This document shows, one piece after another, positions 34,254 through 43,979 of a DNA stretch of 54,161 nucleotides. The DNA comes from Exophiala sp. HKRS030 (taxonomy: Eukaryota > Ascomycota > Eurotiomycetes > Chaetothyriales > Herpotrichiellaceae): NCBI GenBank assembly GCA_023897205.1, contig JAHWDD010000035.1, forward strand, positions 1 to 54,161. Reading direction: 5' to 3'. Below the pieces are notes generated by a model. That model was not told the DNA's origin. It searched no databases and was given only the letters and a program-made list of their open reading frames with translations. Numbering within the stretch: position 1 is the first letter of the stretch; the number at the start of each line of letters is the position of its first letter. Both the position numbers and the translations under genes were made by a program.

Positions 34254-34445
34254 TCCTGTGGCCAGTACCTGTTTCTGAATCACCACGTGCAATCTAAGCA
34301 GAGGAGTCGGAAAGGAGGCCCCTCGCGGGCCGCTTTAATACAGTGTTATTCTGCTTGCTTTATAGCTCTCGTTCTTACTCTTTAGCAATATTTCTGAACA
34401 CTTTATCCGCCTCACCCGGCAAAGAATCATATCATAATAATCGAA

Positions 34446-35306
34446 ATGCTGTCTCTGGAGACTCTTGTCTTCGAAGAGTATGCAAATGAGATCTTCGAAT
34501 ACCTTATGCGCAAAGAAACCAAGATGCTTCCAGACTCAAGCTATATGGATAAACAACGTGGCCTTGACTGGGGGATGCGAACACAACTAGTGGCGTGGTT
34601 GGTCAAGGTTCGAAACCACCTCGGCCTCGATCATGAGGTCTTATATCTGACCGTCAATATTATCGACCGCTCCCTGTCCTTGATGGAAGTAACTCCTGAC
34701 CGGCTAATGCTTCTTGCAGCTGCATCACTGATCATATCGCTCAAGTATGAGCAACAGGACCCTGACTATTCGATGCAGGACATTATCAAAATTATCGGGC
34801 TTGAGCCCGAAAAAGTGCGTCAAGCGGAGCGTATTATCCTTCGGCGGTTAGACTATGACCTTGGTTGGCCAGGGCCAAGTAGTTTCCTACAGAGGATCAA
34901 CAAAATCAACAACGGAGAGACACAATTAACCGTCTTGGCCCACTACGTCCTGGAAGTAATGTTAAGAGATGAACGATTCGTAAGCAGCTTACCTAGTTTT
35001 ACAGCTGCAGTTGCATATTGCTTCGCAAGTGAGATATTAGGGCAATCGATATGGGTAAGTCTTCACGAGCTCTGCGGCTTTAAGGCTTCAGTTCTAATGG
35101 GACGCTAGACGCCCCAACAGGTCGATCTATTGGGCTATTCTAGAGCGGAACTGGAACCGTTCATCCAAATAATACGAGAGCTATGCCAGAACCCTAGGAA
35201 GCATCACCCGGAAACCTTTGAGAGATTCAGTCAAAGATATATAGAGCTGTTCGAGAAAGTCGACAAGAGATTTCAGGCTAGAAGGCTTCAATTACTGAAG
35301 GAATGA
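34446..35306 (+). CDS. Compact B-type cyclin without N-terminal degron region
   Basis: Exons 34446-35054 and 35121-35306 give 264 residues. The cyclin box starts almost at once: EEYANEIFEYLMRKE, then RGLDWGMRTQLVAWLVKV and LYLTVNIIDRSLS, followed by the second cyclin fold (PSSFLQRINK, LAHYVLEVML, PSFTAAVAYCFASE). These are hallmarks of mitotic B cyclins, which activate Cdk1. Ordinary fungal B cyclins carry 100-250 residues before this point, including the destruction box that APC/C reads. Here only about six residues precede the box, and no upstream exon is evident within the 190-base spacer after SUR7. It may be an accessory cyclin copy that escapes timed degradation, or a 5'-truncated duplicate. 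Confidence 0.85.
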
Positions 35307-35679
35307 GACAGATAAGCTAGCTAGATACCTTCAATCAATGTTTAGCCTTCAGGACTAAAGGTATCTATTAAGAGGGAGGAGGGTACGGGCAATGTCAGCT
35401 CTGCATTCATGCGGAGGGCATTGTAACCATCCTGCGTGATCACGCATTGACTTTGGGGAGTGGCTCAATGCGGCAACGGTGAAATCGGCAGAGCAAGAAA
35501 CGCTTGTTCGTCCTGTTGGTCTAACCGCCTTTGGAGGTACCCAGAATTGGGACACCCTATTTCGTCCCGTTGGTCTAACCGCCTTTGGAGGTGGCCCAAA
35601 ATTGGGACACCCTACTTGAAATATAAGGACAGGTACCACACTCGTATTGTCTGTTCGGCAACGCAATGCGAGAACTTCA
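35307..35679. repeat. Spacer with a 54-bp tandem duplication (35507-35615)
   Basis: Two copies of a unit of about 54 bases lie head to tail, starting at 35507 and 35561. Both contain gttggtctaaccgcctttgg and a second block near attgggacaccct, with only a few differences. They sit just upstream of, or inside the 5' end of, the next hypothetical gene. Confidence 0.75.
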
Positions 35680-36014
35680 TCATGCGAGCTTTGATCTCCT
35701 CGCGGCGCCTCCGACGGGCTACAAAACCCCACACGCCAAGAATGCCCATCCGAAGTCGTCTGAAGGTCTACCTTGGTCGTTTGTACGATCGGGTATTCTG
35801 GCTAGGCTCTGATCCAGAATTCAATCCTCACGTTCCTTTCCACCAAGAACCCCCATCCTACTATTATGGCGGCCGATATCTTAGATTGGCACCGGACATC
35901 CATGATGACTCTCGTTCAGATAGCGAAACGTTAACACTCCCATTCGATGACGACGCATACGAAGGCAGTTTCTCAAACGAGACGGAGTCTGAGGTGAAGC
36001 TACTACTGGGATGA
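35680..36014 (+). CDS. Small hypothetical protein
   Basis: I take the ATG at 35680 (MRALISSRRLRR). The frame is also open upstream to 35460 through the tandem repeat. The protein is basic at the front (RMPIRSRLKVYLGRLYDR), has a tyrosine-rich middle (PPSYYYGGRYLRL) and an acidic end (PFDDDAYEGSF). I know no family. Composition and the absence of stops suggest a real gene, but nothing shows its function. Confidence 0.4.
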
Positions 36015-36589
36015 ATACTTCGAGGGGCAATGTGTAAATGTTTTCCAGTGAAATCGGCGATTATACAATTAGCGGTACACGTCTGAATAAGTCTACTTGT
36101 CCTTTGGCCTCTAGTTTACCACAACGTACCTGTCACGAAAGGCCCATAACAAGGCCTCCTGGGCAAACCTAAGCCTCCAGAGAAACCGTAGTTTATAATT
36201 CTTGGCACTTTAAGCCCTATTGGAAATTGTCATGCTGGCTATTCACATCAGCTTCAGCAAATGCTCTTCTACATCCAACCAATGACATTCAAAAGTAATC
36301 TACCTTTTCTCTGCACGGTGGGTAACAACGCCGGTGTATTCGTACGCGCTTTACACCAGAGAGTGACGTAGCCCTCTAGATCCGATATATGACAACTTAT
36401 ACAATCTCAAACCAATCAAGGGGAGGGGCCCAATTGCTAGCCCGTCGAAATCTTTGAGATCCTCACGTCCTTAAAATGGGACCTTCCCCTGGGGCCCTAT
36501 TTCGAATAAATAAGAACCAAGATCTCTCTAGGCCTCTCGTGTTTGCATGTAAATTCACCTGTTTAGCTGAATAGGGAGACTTCCTTCAA
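36015..36589. other. AT-rich intergenic
   Basis: No supported gene or repeat. It is the likely promoter of the three-exon gene that follows. Confidence 0.45.
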
Positions 36590-37418
36590 ATGGCTAACAT
36601 AAGACCGAGCAACCTCGAACGACGAAAGTTAAGAGACGAATGCCAGAAGCTTCTTTCAAAACATATTGGTGTGTAAAATGACCTCTGCGGGATGCCACAG
36701 CTAACTTGATTCTAAGAGAACAAATTAGGAATTAAAGTGGCCCCGTCGCAGGTCCGTCTCATGCCAAAAGTGTCTGATTTTTATCGATGGAAATTCATTC
36801 CATGCGACTCAGAGAGGTCCACAGGAGAAAGCTGTTTCTCTTTGGTGCCTGGCAAGGTCGACCGAGTTGTTGCGACCACAGACACGGTTGAAGATAAAGT
36901 TCGGAGCAGGCTAACTGAGCTCTTTTCAAAAAATATAAGCGACCACTCTGCTGGCGCCTATAGAGAATTATGTGAAGGAGTGGATAAGACGTTTGAGGCT
37001 GTTCCGTCAATCCTGACCTTGGCAGATGCTTCGAATTCTATCGTCTCGGTATGGAAAAGCAATATCGGAGCTCGAAGAGAATACTATCTAACAATGTATA
37101 CAGCTACAAATTCCTGAAATCAGCTTCAGTGCGAAAATTGAGCAGCCTGAAAACGACAATGCTCGCCTTTTCCATGAGCTATGCCAGTGGAAAGATAAAG
37201 CGACGGCTGAATCTAGACACAGACAACTTGCGGAAGAAGAAGCCTGTCGCCAATATGACTTCATTCAGCAGCTTCAAAATAAGATTCGGGACTATTCTGA
37301 AACGGCAAATCGCCTCACAGGCTGCGTTAGGACCTGCTTTCAGGGACTGGACAAAGTCCTCCCCACTCTAGAGGAGCTGAAGTCAGAATTAACTGTGGAA
37401 GTTGCCGTAGCTAGATAG
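36590..37418 (+). CDS. Three-exon hypothetical helical protein
   Basis: Exons 36590-36668, 36729-37048 and 37104-37418 splice cleanly into 237 residues (MANIRPSNLERRKLRD to VAVAR). Both introns have good branch words (gctaac, tctaac). The protein is mostly helical: an N-terminal basic segment, SQVRLMPKVSDFYRW in the middle, and a C-terminal coiled-coil-like part (ESRHRQLAEEEACRQ, FIQQLQNKIRDYSE, VLPTLEELKSEL). There is no membrane span or known motif. It is the gene nearest the 3' end of the recombinase and is convergent with it. Confidence 0.6.
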
Positions 37419-37662
37419 ATTTGAAGCACGAGTTGAGTGAAAGGACTAGACTTCCACTATAGTACCATGTCATTGCATTCAATTCGTAACAATGCAGGTC
37501 AGGTCAGTGGCGATTTCCGATTAGTATCACTCCCTGAATCGCCTTGGATCTCGAAAAGACCAGCCTAAGGCGGGAGCATCAGATCAGGCTCTAAGGCAAT
37601 CAAACAGGCAAGTGCACAGTATATTTATCCTATCTACTTGTCTAACCCAAATGTCCAAACCC

Positions 37663-37860
37663 CTAGGATTTATGGTGATGCAGCGCATCAAACTCCGCAA
37701 CATCGTCGGGATGGACGTTTTCTGGAGGCTCCCAGGTACTTTCATTGTCTGGATAACCAAACCACTTCACTAAATATTGGACTTGTCTTCTGATCTGACG
37801 TTTGCCCAGCAATTTCTCGATCTTCCACTGATTGTCTTCTGGATCTATAGCAGCGGGTCG
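37663..37860 (-). other. Chromodomain at the C-terminus of the DUF3435 gene
   Basis: The segment from NQWKIEKLLGKR through YLVKWFGYP to STWEPPENVHPDDV has the strand order and the conserved W in VKW and WEP of a chromodomain, which reads methylated histone H3. The first cage aromatic is W here instead of the usual Y/F. It is reached from the upstream exon by an 86-nt intron (38082-38167) that joins DKSG and DSSIDDL in frame, so it belongs to the same gene. Confidence 0.8.
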
Positions 37861-40800
37861 ACTGTAACTCAAATCTTGGATACAGGTATGTGATTGCACC
37901 ACCTCAGCCCGGGGTGGCACGGCGGTGGGAGGGCTTGGGTTCGAGACTAGCATTTCGCAATCACCGCCGACCTCTGCAGAAACTTTCGTGTTCGCACCTA
38001 GAGTTAGATCGAGGCTGGAAAATTCGTCCTGTGTAGTGCCTTGAACGTCTGAAACGTCCAGGTCATCAATAGATGAGTCGCCTGTGATCTTGATTAGGCA
38101 TGCTATACCATAGTTGCTAGTATTCAATACGCACTGCGGGGTCGGGTAAGTATTGGAAACCTCTCACCGGACTTATCGAAAACGTTTGTGAGGTCAACCA
38201 CCTCGATCTGGTCGAAGTGGGGCGCTGGTCGCGATTGACGGATGATCTCTGGGTCGATCGGCATCGTGACGGCGGCAGCCTCTGACGGGGTGGCCCAGGG
38301 AGAGGGACAGTCCTTTCGAGTTTCAGGCATTGCTTCGAACAGGCCACTTGACAGGGATGATAACGAACTGTCGATGCTGAAGCAGTCATCACCAGCATCC
38401 CAAACGCTGTCCGCTTGTGATGCGCGGCGTGAAGTGGAACTGCTGATCACCGACAGCGTTTGGATCCCGCCGGGGTGGTTGGGATCAAAGTTCAGGGCTG
38501 AGGTGTTAACAAATTTACGGTCGTCTGTATCTTCAGAGGTGTGCCGCTTAGGCCCTGATTTGCGACTAGGTCTTAGTTTTGAGGCTCGCACGTCTGGCAG
38601 CATCAGGAGCCGCAAGCTCAGAATTCAGGCTCCGATCTGGCGAATATTGACGCTTTTGTGCGCGGTGCGGCTTGAGAGTACTGTGGATGTCTTCCAGATG
38701 GTGCCAAAGGCCGGACTCCGAAAAGAGCACCGTAGAGCATAACAGATGTGGACATGGAAAGTAATCCTCGGTGTCCAGACTCGCGACATATTCTGGGATG
38801 CATTCAGATATATGCCGCTGCCAGATCGTTCGATTTGGGTACTGTTTCATCCTCACCGCCGCCGGACGCCCGACTTTGCTGAGACAACCGCAACAATACC
38901 CGGTGCAGGCAACAGCGTGGCGGAAAGTGACCGGGTCGCATCGGAAGGGAACGTCGAGATTGTCGATGTGAGTTTGGCAGTGAGTCGGTCTCGTTGGTTA
39001 TCCAACAGCTGCATCGGAAACAAAACTCGGCGAAACCGAACTGTTTGGTGTGATGGCCTTTGGAGCACCGGTATATATGCTTCCACCTGTCTTTGACGGC
39101 GACACTATATTTCACCTGTCAGCAGCTGGAACGATGGCGGTGGTTGGCAAGAATGTCTCTTACTCTTTGATGTTCCGGTTGCAGGAAGGTACTGGACAGG
39201 TATCTCCCATGGGCCGTAACTCTTCCTGATATGCAACGCGAAAATCGTTTGCCCGGAGAGCAACAAGGTCTCGGAGGGCAGAGATCCCTTCTGGACTTCG
39301 CAGAGGGACAGCGAGCGGTAGAGTCCGGGCCAGGCGGTCACGTTCAGGAACCATGTGGCGGACGACGCGATTGAAATAACTGCGACGCCAGTCCCCGTGG
39401 TCATCTGCCTCACTTTGAGTGGTCTGGACTCGCCGTTCAAATTTGCGGTAGTTCCCCAACTCTTCGTCCACCAGCAGCTGTCGCCGATCATAAGCCTGAC
39501 GCCTCTTAGCCTTCAGTTCTTTACGCTCGTCTTCGGCGATGTCAGCGGTGAGTTGAAGAGAGAGGTTCTCAATTTGTTCGCAAAGGGCGACAAATTTCGG
39601 GCGGTGCTTTAGTTAATCCAAACTTTTGCTTGGAATTGACTGCGGGAGATCGGGATGTCTCTTCATTGACGCACTGCGAAAGTCCTCTGTAAGGTCCCGC
39701 CGTGGTTCCAGCCCGAGGAAGACAGCGGCACCGTCCACGTTACTTGTATTGTCCAGATAGTGGCCAACAAGAGTTCTTGGGTTTCTGTGCGCGGCGAACT
39801 TCATCACCTGTCCAAGCGAGTAGCCTCCATCTGCTGCCGGGTCAGCTTCTCGTACAGTGAATTGGCTCGGTGTAAGATCGCCCTACCGTCTACTTTGATC
39901 AGCGCTTCGCGGCGAGAGGCATGTAGTCCCATCCCTCCTGGAAAGCCAGCCCTTTTCGCCCAATCGGAACACTGGTGCCCCATGCGGACTCGTTCTTTAC
40001 TTTCTTGGTTACTCCATCTGCGGACATCTCGGGAAAGACTGGGTCGTCCAAAACGGCGTCCGCCCACTCCATGATCATAAACCTCCTCCTGGGCGGCGGT
40101 CTGGCATCGAGGACCGCCTCGATGGTGTTGTAGTCCTTAAATGCGCCAGCCGAAATAATGACAGCCAATAAAAACAAAAGGCCGTTGACGAGCAAAGGAG
40201 GCGTAGGATTCAGTCTCTCGTATAGCGGATGCTTCGGTCTGTATGTCGACGGAAGTGTAAGCAACGGGGATCTAAGCCTGGAAGCGGCCGACATTAACCA
40301 CTCACTTGTTGGGATTGTCTTGCATGCCTTTTGTGTGTTCTCTTTTGAACCGTATCTTGATCTCCGGCTCTCCGTCTTTCCATGCGACCATGCAGAGAAG
40401 GTCCTGTTGGACATTGTTACCACCGACCGCGTTATTCCATCTCCTCTGGCTCAGGATCAGACCTTGTACTTTGCCTTGCAGATTTCTTGTAATCTTGCAG
40501 AGGTGTAGCAGTGCATCTTCAATAGGGCACTGCAGTCCACTCGGCTCGCTTCATGGGCGTAATCGTGATGATCGTTCAGCCAGAGGAACTCTTCCATAGC
40601 GACATAGTTCTCTATCGTCAAATAGGTGGGTTCTTTCTCCTCGATGGACAGCGGAATTTTGTATCTAAGCACATGTTTGATGTACTTTCTCTCGTCAGCA
40701 AATGAAACCACACGTTGGCGCTCTAGCTCAGGAAGCGCTTCAACACACTTACAGGAGCCATCGAGTCATGAACGTCTTTAGGGATGGTAAGGTGAGTCTC

Positions 40801-41221
40801 CCTCTGCCATTGCGACATGAACTTTCGAATCTTATTCCGTATCGTCTTGACCGTCGCCCGTTTCTTGTTCTTATCCAGGGCCTTTTCCTTGTCCAGCCTA
40901 CCAGGCGTCGCGCGTCCGACCACTTCGGCGAAGTGTTTCATAACTTCCATGCTGCGAGGATCGGACCCCGGATATTTCCTTTCGTACCTAGTCCTTGTCA
41001 GGTTTCTCTCAGACACTCGAGCAAGGCTTCCTGGTGGCATACGCTTTCCAAACCTCCATCATCGCCTCGTACCCGGGTTTAGTGCTCTCAGCAAGTTCTG
41101 CATAAACAGGCTTCCCGTCGATCCCCGACCTGTCCCCGGAGAGCCCATCCTCTAATGCCGCCTCTATCTGCTCGTCTGGGTTTAGACCCTTCCAACTTCT
41201 TTTCTCGTTCTTGATGCTCAT
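37663..41221 (-). pseudogene. Decayed DUF3435 tyrosine recombinase (Starship captain-like) with C2H2 fingers and C-terminal chromodomain
   Basis: The start is MSIKNEKRSWKG at 41221. Family landmarks follow in order along the minus strand: catalytic Arg in YTSARLQEI (about 40490); DHHDYAHEASR; WAKRAGFPGGMGLHASRREAL with the H-x2-R box (about 39900); KFAAHRNPRTLVGHYLDN with the second His and the likely nucleophile Tyr (about 39770); FLGLEPRRDLTEDFRS; then Cys/His fingers (CPVPSCNRN, FCFRCSCWI, YCCGCLSK, CPHLLC-x-H-x4-H near 38750). A spliced last exon ends in a chromodomain (YLVKWFGYPDNESTWEPPENV). DUF3435 proteins include the recombinases that mobilise Starships. Damage: frameshifts near 41030, 40750, 40460, 39985, 39825, 38980 and 38600, and TAA at 39613-39615. 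It is transcribed towards the metal genes. Confidence 0.85.
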
Positions 41222-42191
41222 AGTTGATGGCTCCCGAGTGTCCCAAAGACCTATACCTGTGCCAAGAAGGGAAAGAAGAAGCCGTACTAGGAGCCCGGTC
41301 AGAGGATGTGAAAAGAGTTAACGAAGATCAAGTCACTCGACAAAAAGGAGAGGGAAGGTACGGAGAGGAGGGGAGGGGAGAATCGACGACAAAGCAGGCA
41401 GAAACCCAACGAGACATTGGAAGGGGCAGGGGCACTATTTCTGGGAACCCTCCCTCGCGCCGGAGGCACAAGGCACGTCGTGCGAGGCCCATCACGCTCA
41501 TGAAGACCGGCTCGTTCTCGCAGGGTCGAGGAGGCAACGTGCCGTGGTGCGTTTCCAGGGAACCCCCCTAGGAGCCTCGTTTTCGGGCCCTCGTTAAAAC
41601 TTGACAGTCTGGAGGAGGGACGACTTTTGGGCCCCTGCCCCGATGTGGCCAGCAAGGTGAGCTGGCCCAGCCGAGCCTGAGCCGACGTTGAGCCGGACGC
41701 GAGCCAGCCTGAGCAAAAGCGGCGCGAGGTCACGTGAGTCAGAAGGTGGCCGGGCGTCGAGATTCCGGTCATAAAACAGTGTTGTTTGTACATGTGAGGC
41801 AGACTTGACCCGTCTGTAAGGCTCAACTGGTTGATCAGGTAGGCTTGCTCAATGCATTCGTGCTCAAGAATTGACTAGAGGATCTCAAATCATGCTGTAC
41901 CTCAGTACAGAATCAGGAAGATCGCCAAATGGGTTCCGTTGGAGGAATGGTTTGTCTCGGGCCCGCTACGTCAGCCGGTACAGATTTCGCCGTATTAGGC
42001 TGGAGTTCAGTACTTCTATCAATAGCACCTCAAATATAGTAGCTCTTTACCTTAGCTTTCGGCCATGTGTCGCTAACCAACAAGACCAGGAATGGCCAGT
42101 TCGCAATTACTGGCTGTGAAGTGTTTTATTGCTGTCATTTGATTTCTCTCTGCGAAGTTGAAATGCTGGAGCGCTAACAGGCAGCGAGCCA
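41222..42191. other. Region upstream of the DUF3435 start, candidate element end
   Basis: If the recombinase is a Starship captain, the 5' end of the element should lie in this stretch. It is unusually GC-rich at 41440-41740. I could not define terminal inverted repeats or a target-site duplication by eye. The frames at 41224-41571 and 41299-41826 are on opposite strands and show no motif. Confidence 0.4.
41659..41715. repeat. Cluster of GAGCC words near a CACGTG palindrome
   Basis: GAGCC occurs at 41673, 41679, 41690 and 41701, with GAGCT at 41659 and GAGCA at 41711, all in one orientation. A cacgtg palindrome follows at about 41732. This is 440-500 bases before the DUF3435 start codon. Such short iterated words can be subterminal binding sites of recombinases, but this is only a suggestion. 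Confidence 0.5.
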
Positions 42192-42335
42192 GGCTACGTT
42201 TCTCCTCATCTGCCACCCTTTCCTCATCTGCCACCTCTCCTCATCTGCCACCTCTCCTCATCTGCCACCTCTCCTCATCTGCCACCTCTCCTCATCTGCC
42301 ACCCTTGCTTCATCTGCCACCTCTATCTAGGATTA
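42192..42335. repeat. 17-bp minisatellite (ctcctcatctgccacct)
   Basis: About seven to eight head-to-tail copies of ctcctcatctgccacct with occasional variants lie directly before the sirtuin start codon. The copies are nearly identical, so expansion is recent. Confidence 0.9.
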
Positions 42336-42340
42336 GACCC

Positions 42341-43773
42341 ATGGTGAGGAAACCATGCTTATATCCAAACTGCCTAAAGTCCACTCGCCGTCGAGAAAAA
42401 CACGACAATCTACCTCACTACCAATGCCTAGAATGTGAAGCGGTCGCCCCTCGAAAGCTGCAATCGCAACATTGCCATCCATCATTTACCACCCAACCCC
42501 TTACACGTCCGCCGACCCCTTCAATCTGTCGAAACAAACCCGAGCCTTGTTGGTGTTCACGATGCCCTATTCAGGAGAGCAAGAATATCACACGTCACAA
42601 GAAAACACCACATTATATCTGTGAAACATGTGACTCGGAAGGTGGCAAGAAGGTTTTCATCGGAGAGGTCATTGCTCACAGGCATAAAAGATTCCACCAG
42701 GGCCATATTGTCTCTAAGATAAGAGAGGGCGATCGTACTGAGCATACACCCTTGACTTCAGTCAATGTAAGCCCGGAGAATTCGGCGCATAGATTGAACA
42801 TATGTCTCCAACCAAGATTGAATGACCATACCACGGCAAATGGTGCGCAAGCGAGTGTGGAACTTTCTAGGACAAGAAGTCCCGGTCGGCCTTCGCTGGA
42901 GGAGTTAGCTGCGACGTTACGAGAATCACAACGGATTGTCTGTGTCGTAGGTGCAGGTATCTCGACATCTGCAGGAAGTACGCACAAGCCCTATTTGTCG
43001 TGCATCCGAGCACTAACATTACCCCAGTTCCTGATTTCCGTTCTGCTCAGGGACTCTTTGTACAGCTTGAGACGGAACATGGCCTTGCTGAAGGCTCAGG
43101 CAAGGAGATCCTTTCCGCGTCCGTCTACGAGCATGAAAGCACCACAGCAGCACTGCACAGCTTTGTTCGTAAGTTCACAGAACTCGTTGATGCTGCACGA
43201 CCTACCCCATTTCATCATTTCTTGGATCGAATTGCGGCCAAAGGCAAACTCCAACGTCTCTTTACAATGAACATCGACGATTTGGACGTCTCAATGCCTA
43301 ATCTAATCACGAAAAGGCCGCTTCCTTTACATGGCCCTTGGCCGAAAACAATTCAGCTTCACGGTACTATCAGCAAAATGGAATGCACGAAGTGCCATAG
43401 GATCAGTGATCTTGATGGGGCTTTATTTGTGGGACCGTCTATGCCTTCATGCCCGCGGTGCAGCAAGCAGACCCGCAAACATGGGCTGAGGCCGCGTTTC
43501 ACGCTTTACGACGAAAGTGCCAGAGACGATCCTGCTATTGGCAATGCCGAGCAAGAGGATACCAAATCAAGACCAGATCTTGTTCTCGTGGTAGGAACTA
43601 GCTTGCAGATTCCTTCTGTCACAAGATTGATTCACAACTTCGGCCACTTCGCCAAAATCCTGTGGATTAACAAAGAGCCACCACCAGAACTTCCTTTCGG
43701 CTTAGACTACATATATAGGGCTCCTTGTGATGATTTTGCGAGGTGGATTTCGTCTGAAGTTGAAAGCGACTAG
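42341..43773 (+). CDS. Sirtuin (Hst3/Hst4-like NAD+-dependent deacetylase) with duplicated Cys/His N-terminus
   Basis: Exons 42341-42977 and 43028-43773 give 460 residues. The catalytic core is complete: GAGIST-SAG-IPDFRS for NAD binding, TMNIDDLD (usual form TQNIDxL), catalytic His in QLHGT, a structural zinc site CTKC/CPRC, and VVGTSLQI. P-x-TIQLHGT-x2-K-x-C fits the Hst3/Hst4 branch, which deacetylates histone H3. The N-terminal 130 residues hold two similar Cys/His units: PCLYPNC with HYQCLEC, then PCWCSRC with HYICETC. These look like paired zinc-binding modules not usual in sirtuins. I take the ATG at 42341, after the minisatellite; the frame is also open upstream. Confidence 0.85.
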
Positions 43774-43979
43774 GGGGGACTCTCGATGTTAGGTTGTCAA
43801 ATTTTAAAGGTCTAAGAGAACTCTCCGTTCATAAAAACACCAATAGAAATCTAAAGGAAGCTTCATATGGGCATTGAATCTACAGTTGATGATATCTCCA
43901 TGTGAAAAGGATGTAACACTCAGCATGAATTTACCCACTCTTCATATGGGTCACAATTGAATTCTGGGTGCAATATTTC

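Noticed and set aside
40741..40765. Intron with a perfect gtaagt donor in the DUF3435 gene
   Set aside because: The only acceptors in phase lie about 30 bases away, shorter than any intron here; a one-base frameshift explains the join better.
41299..41826. Gene in the GC-rich patch upstream of the recombinase
   Set aside because: Opposed frames of similar length on both strands reflect high GC, not coding.
42158..42340. N-terminal extension of the sirtuin through the minisatellite
   Set aside because: The open frame there is low complexity; the ATG at 42341 starts the Cys/His module directly.
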